Assembly (NCBI RefSeq): GCF_038502225.1 | Contig: NC_091292.1 | Location: 50,066,879 to 50,130,878 of the forward strand | Reading direction: 5' to 3' | Source of the DNA: Cherax quadricarinatus | Taxonomy: Eukaryota; Arthropoda; Malacostraca; Decapoda; Parastacidae | Length of the DNA: 64,000 nucleotides | Part shown: one piece after another, positions 9,596-20,459 of the stretch | Numbering within the stretch: the first letter of the stretch is position 1 | How the letters are laid out: every line of letters begins with the position of its first letter | The notes under the pieces: generated by a model | What the model saw: the letters and a program-made list of their open reading frames with translations, nothing else | Told to the model about the DNA's origin: nothing | The model's database searches: none | Position numbers and translations under genes: made by a program

Positions 9596-10621
9596 ATTAG
9601 GTTATGTATATATGTAGGATGTAACTACACCTCTCATTGTGCTTGGTGATGGAGAATTATGATTGGCTGCCAGCATTTGTAAGCTACCTATCCACTCATT
9701 AGGCAATTTTGTGTGAGGCGTTGTCCTTGGAGTAGGTGCAACAAGTCACATGATTTTGCCTGATACCAGAGCTGCAGTCCTTGCCTCGACCTCTCTTTAG
9801 CACTGTTTCTCAAAGTAGAAACATCTCTCACTGGCTGTTGTTCAGGGTGGCAGCATGCTTAGTCTGCTGTCATCTCTTGTGATTTAGACTCTGTTTTTGG
9901 TAGAGTATGACTTCGTTGGGGAGCCAAGACATACTTACCCTTACTCTGCAACTCTGTTCACAGAACATCACATAGACTTAGTGATATTTGATGTTTTGCA
10001 GAGAGGTTGTGTGTCTTGGAGATGCACTTTTCGGCCCTGGTCCCTAGTTAAACATCAGACCTACATTTATTGAGGAATCTGCACTAGTCAGGGTTTTTGG
10101 TAATGCCAAGCTTAGTTTCAATGTTAAGGAAGTTTTATGCCTTTGTGGAGCATCTACTGATAGTCCCCAGTTAGGGTCATTGTTTTGTTCCTTGTTTCTG
10201 GCCTAACGCTGTGCTGTTCACCTCTGCTTCGTAAATTATTGCTGTTTGGCGAATGGTTCGTCATATTGTTCAAGCAAGCTGCTTGATTGCCTTGTTGGTT
10301 GAAATGTTAGATTATTTGGGGACTTGTTGCCTGTCACTGTTAAAGTGTAAGTCGAGTCGAACCTGAAACATAACGAACACATTGAACACATACACACATT
10401 CTCAAACACGCTTGTATCTACTTATATTATTCAAATACTAAAGTGTATTTCATAGCAACGTAGCAGACGGTACTTAGAGTCGTATTGCTATTAAATTTGC
10501 CCTCAGCACTATACTATTTTATGTGCAATTTAACTACGACATAAATGTATACAAAGTTATATTCCAAGAGAAGTGTAGGAGTGTATCTCCTTAATTATGC
10601 AAAATATATTAACTTTGCTTA
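9596..10621. other. Unassigned non-coding stretch, about 1 kb
   Basis: No coding frame, repeat family or RNA gene recognised. Base composition is balanced and there is no simple repeat, so this may be single-copy DNA. Confidence 0.4.
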
Positions 10622-10664
10622 TGAAGATTGAGACACTTATGCAACATATGCGAATCTTTATTCA

Positions 10665-10699
10665 GGAAACGTTTCGCCACACAGTGGCTTCATCAGTCC
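10665..10699 (-). ncRNA. Hammerhead ribozyme motif, intact core (left arm)
   Basis: On the minus strand this is identical over 35 nt to the motif at 11,030-11,064: GGA, CUGAUGA, a 5-bp stem II GCCAC/GUGGC with loop UGU, then GAAAC, GUU and UCC. All invariant core bases are present. Stem III is only AC/GU and palindromic, which fits dimeric hammerheads known from Penelope-like elements. Cleavage would follow the second U of GUU. Confidence 0.65.
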
Positions 10700-11029
10700 A
10701 ATACAAAGCAGAAAGTATAAGGAGAGGAGGAGTATGAGGTAATCAGTCCCTCAGCCTGGAGTCGATGTGTTCAGTCCATCAATCTTGTAGAATGTACAGC
10801 ATAGGGCCGTAGACGTGGCTTACATACTGTAGTCAGGTGAGGCGAAGCAGGATGAGGCGGGGTCACAGTGGTACCATCCACTAGTCGAAGTAGGTCTTTG
10901 TCTAAAGGTTGGACAAGTGTTGAAGAATACTTTGTAACAAGATCCCATGATGGACTGAACACATCGACTCCAGGCTAAGGGACTGATTACCTCATACTCC
11001 TCCTCTCCTTACACTTTCTGCTTTGTATT

Positions 11030-11064
11030 GGACTGATGAAGCCACTGTGTGGCGAAACGTTTCC
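11030..11064 (+). ncRNA. Hammerhead ribozyme motif, intact core (right arm)
   Basis: Stem I is GGA (11,030-11,032) with UCC (11,062-11,064); the core CUGAUGA is at 11,033-11,039. Stem II is GCCAC/GUGGC, the core GAAA starts at 11,054, and the cleavage triplet GUU is at 11,059-11,061. The core is consensus at every position. Stem III is minimal and self-complementary (ACGU), so activity would probably need a dimer. Activity is inferred and not shown. Confidence 0.68.
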
Positions 11065-11232
11065 TGAATAAAGATTCCCATATGCTGCATAAGTGTCTCA
11101 ATCTTCAACTTGTCGGTTTTCCAAACCATTCATCACAACTTTTTTACTATTATATTCCCTAGCTCCTTCATTTTTTAGCTTTAGAATATTTACATTATTC
11201 TTAAATCTAGTTATAGATTCACTATAAATCTT

Positions 11233-12000
11233 ATGATTACAAGCATTGATCCTGATACCAACCTTTTACTAAATGACTCAAATGAATCTAACAGCAACTG
11301 TAATTACTACACAGCAGAACAAGCAAAGGCACTTCTCAGAGCCAACAACAACATAACTGTCTTTAACTACAATGTCAGATCTTAAAGCAAACATTACGAT
11401 GACCTCATAGCATTACTAAATTCCCTGCATGCCAGTATGTCCATCATTACTCTCACCAAAACCTGGCTAAAGCCAGACACTACAGATGCCTATGCCATTC
11501 CTGGTTACACAGCCATACACAACTGTAGGCCACATCAACAAGGGGGTGGCACAGCTATATACTACTCAGACCAACTAGAATGTATCAATAATACTTGCAC
11601 AAGGGATGAACATGAGGAATATATAATAGCTAAATTCAAATCCAATTACCTACAAAAACATCTCACAGTGATAAACATCTACAGAGTTCCACAGTCAAAA
11701 ATTAGCCGTTTTAGTGAAAACCTAGGAAGTATGATAACTGATGCACGCATGAACAAAGATCACTTACTACTCACAGGAGACTTCAATATAAATCTCCTGC
11801 AAGACCAGGACCCACATGTAACTGAATTCACAAACACTATGAGTAACTGCTTGTTGCTACCAACAGTAACAAAACCTACAAGAATCTCTGAGGCTAGTGT
11901 TTCCCTATTAGACCACATCTGGACCAACACCATATCCCCTTCAAATCAGGAATAATCACAGATAACACCACAGACCACTTCCCTACCTTTCTCATAACCA
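11233..12000 (+). pseudogene. LINE APE endonuclease domain, one nonsense codon and a frameshift
   Basis: The frame from ATG 11,233 is open except for TAA at 11,383-11,385, just after NYNVRS (the N-containing first APE block). It resumes in the same frame through TKTWLKPD (the E of the usual TETW is K here), LLLTGDFNINLL (GDFN catalytic block) and LLDHIWTN. The frame shifts near 11,936, after which SGIITDNTTDHFPTFLIT (the S/T-DH block) is read in another register. The Glu to Lys change alone would kill the nuclease. Confidence 0.85.
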
Positions 12001-12866
12001 ATCTCGGTAAATTACCCCAAGACACTACTAAAGTTACCTTCAGACATCATAATGAGACACCCATTAATAACTTCACTACAGCAATGACAGACATCGACTG
12101 GCAAACAGAGCTAGAAATCTATACAGATACTGATGAATGTATTAAGAATTTTGTAAAAAAGGACCCAATACCTCTATAACAAGCACTGCCTTAAAAAAAC
12201 TAAACAGATCACAGCTAAGAGACTGAACAGTCCCTGGCTAACACCCAGCATCCTCAAATCCATAAATATAAAGCACCTATATGAAAAACAGTACAGAATG
12301 GGCCAAATAACCAGAGACCAAACAAAACGTTACTCGTCAATCCTAACCAGCCTGATAAGAAGGGCAAAAAATTGTATTATGAGAACAGATTATCCAACTT
12401 AAAACATGATATAAAAAAGACCTGGAAAACCCTATCTGAAATTCTAGGAACAAAAAAGATATCAAGAAATGGAACAATCAAACTAACTAAACCAGATGAA
12501 CCCCTAGTCCCACTGACTTAAACAGCAAACAAACTCAATGTTTTCTTCTCCACCATAGGAAAAAACCTGGCAAGCGAAATCCCAAGCTCAAACACCCCAC
12601 CAAATGACTACCTCACTGGCACCTACCCGAATACACTATTCCTAGCTCCGACCAACCCAACAGAAGTCTCACTTATTATCAACACACTAAAGAACAAGGC
12701 AGGAGATTTAAATAACTTACCACCCTATATATACAGAAAAGCTTCACAAGTACTGTCACCAATCATTGCAACACTCTTTAACAGATCCATAGAATCCTCT
12801 ACCTTCTCCACAGTTCTCAAAATAGCAAGGGTCACCCCAACACATAAAGGTGGAGATCAAGCAGAC
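12001..12866 (+). pseudogene. LINE linker and RT N-terminus, broken frames
   Basis: Between endonuclease and RT, short open pieces in changing frames read NSPWLTPSILKSI, RYSSILTSLIRRAK, KTWKTLSEILGTKK, LNVFFSTIGKNLA and IATLFNRSIESSTF. These are typical of the segment between endonuclease and RT in this LINE group. Stops at about 12,178 and 12,520 and a frameshift near 12,370 separate them. Confidence 0.7.
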
Positions 12867-14171
12867 TTGAATAACTATAGGCCAATATCCAACTTACCCC
12901 TTCTCTCTAAAATCTTTGAAAAATTAATTCATAAGCGAATTTATTCCTACCTCATCTCCCACAACATACTCAACCCCTGTCAGTTTGGGTTCAGGCCTAA
13001 TAAAAATACGAATGATGCTATTATACACATGCTTGAACAAATATACACTGCACTCAAGAAAAAAGAAGTCCCATTGGGGATCTTCATTGATTTATGTAAA
13101 GCTTTTGATACAGTTGACCATGATTTGTTGAACATAAAATTATCACACTATGGTATAAGAGGGCACTCCCTCAACTACCTAAAGTCATACCTTAGCAACA
13201 GAAGCCAATATGTGTACACAAATGGAGCAAACTCTTCCACACAACCAATTACAGTTGGTGTCCCACAGGGAAGTGTCCTTGGCCCTCTTCTCTTTCTCAT
13301 TTACATAAATGAGCTACCAAATGCATCGCAACTACTCAAACCCATACTATTTTCAGATCACACTACATACGTCTTCGCTCACCCAAGCCCAGTCATACTA
13401 GCCAATACTGTAAATACTGAATTACAGAAAATATCTACCTGGATGATGATTAACAAGCTTACTCTCAATATTGACAAAACCTACTTCATTCATTTTGGAA
13501 GCAGAATCACAAATGTTCCACTTAACATAATGATAAACGGTTCACCTGTGACTAAGCTCACAGAGGGAAAATTCTTAGGAATCCACCTTGATAATAGACT
13601 CAAATTTCAGCCACATGTACAACAAATTTCCAAGAAAATCTCCAAGACCGTAGGCATACTATTGAAGATACGGTACTATGTTCCACAATCAGCACTCCTT
13701 GCCCTGTATCACTCACTCATTTACCCCTATCTCACCTATGGAATCTATGCATGGGGCTCAACAACAATAAATCATCTCAGACCATTAATTACCCAACAAA
13801 AGGCTGCAGTCAGAATGATGATAAATTCCCACTCCAGGCAGCATACTCCACCAATATTCAAAACTCTAAACTTACTCACTGTACAAAACATCCATTCTTA
13901 TCATTGTACCTACTACATACATAGACCACTAAACTCAGATATAAACCCTCCCCTCAAACTTCTCCTTACCAGCCTCAACAGAACACATGGCCATAACACA
14001 AGGCACAGATCACTCTTTGATATTCCCCGTGTCCATATCACACTATGTAAAAACTCAATGCACATAAAAGGCCCAAAAATCTGTAATTCATTACCTGTGA
14101 ATACAAAAAAAACACTGTTTATCAATTCAAGACCCTTCTTAAAAACCACTTACTTACCCACAATTAAATAA
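12867..14171 (+). pseudogene. LINE reverse transcriptase, open frame but mutated active site
   Basis: This is a 434-codon open frame. Blocks in order: NNYRPISNLPLLSKIFEKLI, QFGFRPNKNT, GIFIDLCKAFDTVDH, VGVPQGSVLGPLLFLIYIN, then ILFSDHTTYVF, where FADD is expected, and GKFLGIHLDN and QSALLALYHSLIYPYLTYG. The start used here is internal, since coding homology extends upstream to about 12,540 in the same element. FADD has become FSDH, removing one of the two adjacent metal-binding Asp residues, so the enzyme would be dead in spite of the open frame. Confidence 0.88.
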
Positions 14172-14580
14172 ATATTGAATAACTGTATTAAATAACTGTG
14201 ACTCTATCAAACTATGTTCTTTAATTACATTACCTAATAGAATAATCCATTCTCTTGAATGTGCAGTAACTCATCTAATGACCATATGACCTGTTTCTGC
14301 ACTACATATCATTGATTTTCTTCGATTTGATTGGATTAATAAATTGTATGACTTCATATAGTATATTGATCATTTTGTTATATTATACATTGTAATGCTA
14401 CAAATTTGTACGACTATAATGTTTCTTATTTGAAATGTTCAAATTTCATTGTTGAAAATACTCATTTGTACTTCATGTTGTAGTTTGTTTACTGTAATTT
14501 TTACCACTGAATATATCATTGCTTAGTTAATCTTAAGTTAATTTAAAGCCTGTCCATAATGCTCTGCATACAAGGGCTTC

Positions 14581-15342
14581 CACGGGGCAAAAAATGGCAT
14601 ACAGAAGAAGTAGAGGGAGAGAACAAGGAAAGAAGAGAAAGGAAGAAAAGCGACAGGAGAAGAAATAGGAAGAAGAAATGAAACAATGGAAACATGTTTC
14701 AGGAAAAATATTTACCGATTCCATTTCAGTCTCTTCTGCAGTGAGACTTGAAAAAGTGTAAGTCATTCCAACTCTCACCACGATGGGCTAAACAGAGATC
14801 GCTTGATTACAAGTACATATTGTGTGTCAGAAGTGTTCCTCTCTCAGTAATATAAGGAAACGAGAAAATTATTCATATCTGTGTAGGTGACGATGCAGAA
14901 ACTTGCTTGTATTGTGTTTCTCCTTACTCTACTTCGTTATACTGCTGGGGCGATAAAAGCTTGCCTATAACACCATGGGCCAGCGTATATATATAAAAAA
15001 AAGATAATACACGTTACAGAGAGAGGAAAACTTCGTAAGGGTAGATCCAATGCAGTATGTGTTCTGACAGCTTCTTCAGCTTCTAATGACCAGAGCTTTG
15101 GTAAGATGGGGAAGGAAGAAGGATGGGTAAGGATGGAAATATTGGAAGAGGGTTGGAGGGGGGGGAGAGGTAGGATATAAAAGGTAAGTGGCCCAACCAC
15201 TTTGGTGTAATTTAAAAAGTGTATTTGAATTGATAAGATTATTTTTTAAGAGGTATAATACTAACCCATCAGAGTCACATAAATATAATAGGTATATAAG
15301 TACATGAGTCTGAATTGGTTGTAATTATACAAGTTGCAATTG

Positions 15343-15343
<1 letters not shown>
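14581..15343. other. Non-coding stretch with a purine-rich tract and a shared repeat
   Basis: 14,600-14,690 is A/G-rich (GAAAGAAGAGAAAGGAAG and similar). 15,070-15,215 is the inverted relative of 8,826-8,965. The rest is unassigned. No gene. Confidence 0.5.

Positions 15344-15381
<38 letters not shown>
15344..15381. repeat. Poly(T) tract, 38 bases
   Basis: An unbroken T run, which as poly(A) on the minus strand could be a retroposon tail. No matching element is recognised on the minus side. Confidence 0.95.
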
Positions 15382-15675
15382 CGCGATTGCACAACGGATA
15401 TTTATACGACAGGAAAGGCAATATTTTCTGGCCAGTTTATGAGCTCGTGACAATAGCTTCTTAATGGTGGTGTCCAACCATAGTCAATAGCCTGGTAATA
15501 CTAGTTTGCAGCCGCAAACGTGATCAGTTAGAGCAGCTGGTAAAGTTAATCACTTTCCATTACATGGGCTTTGAAACGCAGCCCTACGACGTCAGGCGGT
15601 GATAAACACATTATTTTCTTGTAGCTAACCTGCGGTTTTAAGGAGTTTATTAGTGCAAATAGAATTTCAATCAGA

Positions 15676-15766
15676 CCCTTTGTGTGGGATTTGGGATAAG
15701 ATGAGTATATATAATTATAATAATAATTATAATAATTATAATTATAATAAAAAACACAAAGGGATT
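15676..15766. repeat. Imperfect inverted repeat around a TAA/ATT-rich core
   Basis: CCCTTTGTGT at 15,678 pairs with ACACAAAGGG ending near 15,763. The middle is (ATAATTATAATA)-type sequence. It could form a hairpin. Short AT-core palindromes of this type are often MITE remnants, but no target duplication is seen. Confidence 0.5.
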
Positions 15767-16904
15767 GTACTCATCTTTTGATGATGACTACTGGAAAACC
15801 ATTCGCAGCTTCCCTCAGAGGGTGCCGCCTTTGAAACATGTCGTCTGATAACCCACCAGGGCTTTGTGGAAGTTGATAGTGCAAAGGGTTAGAACATTCC
15901 CTGCTGTCTTATAATTAATATGTCAAGTGTATCACCTGTAGAGTCGTGGGTTAAGCCTTCCTGTTAGAGTTCGTTGATACTCTATGCAAACAGAACCAGC
16001 AGTTAGCCAGCAGTGCTGTAGAGATAGTCTGGGCAAATTTTGAAGGGTATACTCGGCCACCAATTGCCTAACATGTGTTGATGGCATAACTCTACTATAA
16101 CCAAACGCTGCTTACAATACTCTCAATGCAACACAAAGCAGTTGCACAGAACGACTTGCAGGGTGCGATGCAATACTAAAGGCAGGTCTGCAGACACAAA
16201 ACTTCAGAACAGGCACACCATACTACAAACACAGATATGGCCTGCACATCGAAAGATAGCAGGGAATAAGTGAATTATATTTCCTTCACCAAAACAAGCT
16301 GGTATTATTGCATATGAACAGTATTTACACTATGTACAATGAGGGAAATGCAAGCACAAGACATGGTGAGCTGCAGGCGACCAGCAGTGAAGGAAAGTCT
16401 TCCCAAGTTGTTTCCACGAGTGTACCACATCGCTTCACAGCTTTGGGAGGCTTCCTTGTGATTGGGTGGTTGAACCAAGGTACTGGTAACGCAACGGGGC
16501 CCCTTACATCGTTAAACCCTTAGCACCTGGTTTGCTGGTTGAGAGGCAGCCTACGTGGGTGTGTGACATACACTGAATAAAATGTAACATACTCTTAGCA
16601 TGCCACAGAGGGCAAAGAAGCTTGAGATGTATGGACAAATTGATATGGATGAGATTCCTGGAAAGAAACGTATCTAAATTTTTATCTAAATAATAATAAC
16701 AGAAGGCAACTCAGGGAAGCCCATCAGAGTGGCTCAGTGTGAGATTTATCTCTGTTTTAACCTAGATCTTAACACTACACGTAAGAATGTCACACTAGAG
16801 TCTCTTTCACGACTGTGTTGGCGAAACAGAGAAATGTCAGACGAGTCATAGTGATGGGGGGAATATCAAAATCATAGCGGAGATGAAACATTAACTCTCG
16901 ATTA
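15767..16904. other. Unassigned non-coding stretch, about 1.1 kb
   Basis: No gene or repeat family recognised. Short frames lack motifs. It may be single-copy DNA. Confidence 0.4.
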
Positions 16905-17041
16905 AAGTCATTGAAGCGAAATCCCTGTGTAACTTTTAAAATACATTAGATGAGAACATGAGTGGCTGTGGGTGGGAGTAAGTGTGACGTGCCTAGCATG
17001 GACCAGTAGGCCAGGTTTAGTACTTCCTTCATATGTTCTTA
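16905..17041 (+). mobile_element. CR1-like LINE 3' end remnant
   Basis: TGAGTGGCTGTGGGTGGGAG, ATGGACCAGTAGGCC and CTTCATATGTTCTTATG match the last part of the longer CR1-like copy at 49,650-50,092. The copy ends at ATGTTCTTATGA and the G-rich minisatellite starts at once, so the array abuts the LINE 3' terminus. Confidence 0.7.
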
Positions 17042-18470
17042 TGACAGGTGGGGTGTGGTTGATAAGGTTGTCGTGGTTGTAATGGTGAAGGGCATCGTGG
17101 TTATGGTGGAGGATTTTGTGATGGAAGCGAAGGGGCAAGTGGTGGAGGTAGCAGTGGTGACAGTGGATGTTACAGTGGTGGTAATGGATGTAGCAGTGGT
17201 GGTAGTGGAGGTAGCAGTGGAGGCAGTGAGTAGAGGTGGTGGTAGTGGAGATAGCAGTGGTGGTAGGGGATGTAGCAGTGTTGTCAGTGTGGGTAGTGGT
17301 GGTTGTAGTAGTAGTGGTGGTGGTGAGGTAGCAGTGGTGATAGCGGAGGTAGTAGTAGTGGTAGTGGAGGTAGCAGTGGTGATATTGTAGGTAGCAGTGG
17401 TGATAACAGAGGTAGTAGTAGTGGTAGTGGAGATAGCAGTGTTGGTAGTGGTTGTAGTAGTTGTGGTAATGGATGTAGCAGTGGAGGCAGTGTGGGTAGT
17501 GGTGCTGGTAGCAGTGGTGATAGCGGAGGTAGTACTAGTGGTAGTGGAGGTAACAGTGGTGATATTGTAGGTAGCAGTGGTGATAGCAGAGGTAATAGTA
17601 TTAGTTGTAGTGGAGATAGCAGTGTTGGTATTGGATGTAGTTGTGGTGGTAGTGGATGTAGCAGTGGAGGCAGTGTGGGTAGTGGTGGTTGTAGTATTGG
17701 TGGTAGTGGAGGTAGCAGTGGTGATAGTGGAGGTAGTAGTGATGCTGGATGTAGCAGTGGTGGTAATGGAGGTGACAGTGGTGGTACTAAAGGTAGTTCT
17801 GGTGGTAGTGGAGGTGGCATTGGCGGTGGTGGAGGTAGCAGTGGTGGTAGTGGAGGCAGGTGTGGTGATATTGGAAGTAGAAGCGATGGTAGTGGAGGTA
17901 GCAGTGGTGGCAGCAGTGGTTGTAGTGGAGATAGCAGTGGTGGCAGCAGTGGTGGTAGTGGAGGTAGCAGTGGTGGTAGTGGAAATCTCAGTTGTTGTAA
18001 TGGTAGTAGCAGTGGTGGTAGTGAAGGTAGCAGTGGTGGTAGCAGAGGTAGCAGTGGTGGTAGTGGAGATATCAATTGTGGAAATGGTAGTAGCAGTGGT
18101 GATAGCAGTGGTGGTAGTGAAGGTAGCAGTGGTGGTAGTGGAGGTAGCAGTGGTGCTAGCGGAGGAAGTAGTAGTGGTAGTGAAGGTAGCAGTGGTGATA
18201 GTGTAGGTAGTAGTGGTGATAGCGGAGGCAGTAGTAGTAGTAATGGAGGTAGCAGTGTTGGTAGTGGATGTAGCAGTGGTGGTAGTGGATGTAGAAGTGG
18301 AGACGCTGTGGGTAGTGGCGGTGGTAGTAGAGGTAGCAGTGGTGATAGCGGAGGTAATAGTAGTGGTAGTGGAGGTAGCAGAGTTGGTGGTGAAGGTAGT
18401 AGTGGTGGTAGTAGTGGAGGTAGGTGTGTTGGAGGTAGCAATGGTGTCGTGTGGGGTTCGAAACATGGGT
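17042..18470. repeat. G-rich minisatellite 1 (GGTAGTGGAGGTAGCAGT-type)
   Basis: About 1.4 kb of imperfect 21-bp-like units built from GGT, AGT, GGA and AGC trinucleotides (GGTAGCAGTGGTGGTAGTGG). Because units are multiples of 3 bp, several frames stay open for hundreds of codons on both strands: Gly/Ser-rich or Val-rich on plus, Thr-rich or Pro/Leu-rich on minus. None has a non-repeat domain, so none is called as a gene. Confidence 0.92.
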
Positions 18471-18475
18471 AATAA

Positions 18476-18640
18476 ACACCCACGTTGGATGTTCTAATAT
18501 ATTTGATGGAATATTTGGGGAGTGCCACGCCTGGCTCACGTTGGATGTTTTAATGTATTGGATGGAATATTTGGGGAGTGCCACGCCTGACTCACGTTGG
18601 ATGTTCTAATATATTGGATAGAATATATGTGGAGCGCCAC
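18476..18640. repeat. 58-bp tandem repeat, three copies
   Basis: CACGTTGGATGTTCTAATAT, then GGATGGAATATTTGGGGAG and TGCCACGCCTG, recur three times in a row with few changes. They sit between two G-rich minisatellites and have no relation to them. Function unknown. Confidence 0.85.
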
Positions 18641-18784
18641 GCCTGACCTGCCGTCTGTCCTAACGCCTCTACTGGCACTGGCTCACGAGTGCCTATAGGG
18701 TGAGCGGCATGCAAATCATGCTAGGTCAGCAGTAACAGTCAGTGACGGTTGTATGAGTCGCTACTACTGACACTACTGGTAAAT

Positions 18785-19262
18785 GATACTACTGAGAATG
18801 GTAATAGTGGAGGTAGCAGTGGTGGTAGTGAATGAAGCAGTGTTGGTAATGTAGGTAACAGTGGTGATAGCGGAGGTAGTAGTGGTAGTGGAGGTAGCAA
18901 TGGTAATAGTGTAAGTAGCAGTGGTGATAGCGAAGGTAGTAGTACTGGTAGTGGATGTAGCAGTGGAGGCAGTGTGGGTGGTAGTGGAGGTAGCAGTGGT
19001 GACAGCGGAGGTAGTAGTAGCGATAGTGGAGGTAGCAGTGGTGATAGTAGTGGAGGTAGTAGTGTTGATGGTAAAGGTAACATTGGTGGTAGTGGATGTA
19101 GCAGTGGTGCAAGTTGAGGCAGCAGTGGTGATAATGGAGGTAACTGGTGGTATTAGAGGTAGCTCTGGTGGTAGTGGAGGTGGCATTGGTGGTAGGGGAG
19201 GTAGCAGTAGTGGTAGTGAAGGTAGCAGTGGTGGTAGTGGAATTAGTAGTGGTGATAGTGTG
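18785..19262. repeat. G-rich minisatellite 2
   Basis: Same unit style as the 17.0-18.5 kb array (GGTAGCAGTGGTGATAGCGG). The 18,640-18,780 spacer between them is unassigned. Open frames here are repeat artefacts. Confidence 0.9.
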
Positions 19263-20455
19263 TTTACGAGGTTTATTGGTCGTTCTTGGTAGCATGGAGT
19301 AATGATAAAGGCTTTGGAGGGGTTCTTTATTTGCAATGTCGTGGGGTACACAGGCAGTGTGTTAAGTGCCCATGGCCTGGGAGGGCCATGCCCAGTGAGG
19401 GAGAGGAGGAGTGAGGCCTGTTGACTGAGTGATGTGAGCGGCCAGAGTGAGACAGAGGCAGGTGTGGGCATACTGAAGTGGTAGGCCTATAGGTGGCAGC
19501 ACCAACATGGCACGAAATATGAACTCAGCTGGCAGACAGCATGGGCTCTCTATGTAGACAGTACAGGCTGTCTACATTTGCTCGGCCATCTACCACACGG
19601 TCATCCCTAACCATGACTGACTAAAAAAACTCGGTCTCTCTCTCACAGGAACAGGGCACAGAACACAAAATAAAAACATATGTATACATATGGACATGGA
19701 AAAAAAAACTTCCTACAGGGAGGGAAGAAAAAAACAGGTGGGGTGTGCTAAACGTCGTAGTCATAGGCAGTGAGCATCGATGGGCATCACTGCAAGCCTT
19801 CCTGCATCTGGACAGATACTCCAACACAGGAGACATCACTGCGGCTGAGCTGTGACGTAACAGGGTACAGTCTGCTCTGGAACGTGAAGCAGTCATCGTA
19901 GGAGTCGCTGCAGGTTTCACTCAACCTGGGGCACTACCTGCTGGTGCCCTCAAGTAAGGCATCATCAGTACTCGGCAACTGGGCAGGACTTCTTCTGGAA
20001 AGTGACTCAGGACATTTCTCAACTGGTACTGTCACTGTGGCTGTCACTGCCGGCGAATGTGGAGTGAGTCATGGCAGAGGTGACTCGGCGAAACTGGGAG
20101 TCATAACAGTATACACCATACTGCAGTGAGCGGGCTAGCAGTCAAAGTGACATCATCTTTGTGCAGGAGCTCACTGAAGCTATGACACAAGGCTGACACA
20201 GCACCTGCCAACAGGGCTTAAACTGTGGCTTGACGAGTGCCATTCTGTCGGGAGTTGGAGTTATAGCAGAAGTTAGTAGAAGCGTCCCCAGACTGGTTTC
20301 TCTACATATAACTGCACTCTGACAGTCTGGAGATGAAGTGAAGCAAATCTCGATGGGAATCGTAGCAGGTACGATTCTGCAGGGCATCACGAGCGATGGG
20401 CATAAGAGCTCTCTGTACAAGGGTTCAGACGCTCGGGGCTGACTAATATCAGCTG
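19263..20455. other. Unassigned stretch with one shared repeat block
   Basis: 19,320-19,465 matches the reverse complement of 1,517-1,635. The remainder (19,470-20,455) has no recognised gene. A short A-rich stretch near 19,690 is the only simple-sequence feature. Confidence 0.45.
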
Positions 20456-20459
20456 TCAA

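Larger units (their letters stand above)
10622..11107. mobile_element. Palindromic element: two 160-bp inverted arms, each with a hammerhead motif
   Basis: Arm 10,622-10,781 is the near-exact reverse complement of arm 10,948-11,107, separated by a 166-bp spacer. Each arm contains GGGACTGATTACC (inner side), a 35-nt hammerhead core, AATAAAGATT-type sequence and GTGTCTCAATCTTCA (outer side). The arms resemble the termini at 574-700 and 45,545-45,715 in layout (GGGACTGATTACCTCAT... GCCACT...GGCGAAACG... AATAAAGAT), so the element is likely derived from Penelope-like termini. There is no RT. It may be a non-autonomous unit or a tail-to-tail insertion of two termini. Confidence 0.75.
11233..14580 (+). 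mobile_element. Nearly full-length LINE (CR1/jockey-like group) with APE endonuclease and RT
   Basis: One LINE runs from an ATG at 11,233 to its 3' UTR end near 14,580. Order: AP endonuclease (11,233-12,000), linker (12,000-12,840), RT (12,840-14,171), then a 400-bp AT-rich 3' UTR. The UTR ends in TTAAGTTAATTTAAAGCCTG, which resembles the 3' end of the relative at 29,390-30,654. Breaks: a stop at 11,383, a frameshift near 11,936, more breaks in 12,160-12,530, and loss of the RT catalytic motif (FSDH). The clade call is approximate. Confidence 0.85.

Noticed and set aside
10771..10962. 63-aa minus frame in the spacer of the palindromic element
   Set aside because: No motif; about half lies in the inverted arms. 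Chance frame.
15505..15600. Possible tRNA gene (TCAGTTAGAGCAGCTGG with GGCTTTGAAACGC)
   Set aside because: It resembles A and B boxes, but the B box is off consensus and no acceptor or anticodon stems can be drawn. At most an old SINE remnant.
17039..18528. Silk-, mucin- or collagen-like proteins (Gly/Ser on plus, Thr or Pro/Leu on minus)
   Set aside because: Trinucleotide-based minisatellite. No signal peptide, no unique ends, no Gly-X-Y register that holds.
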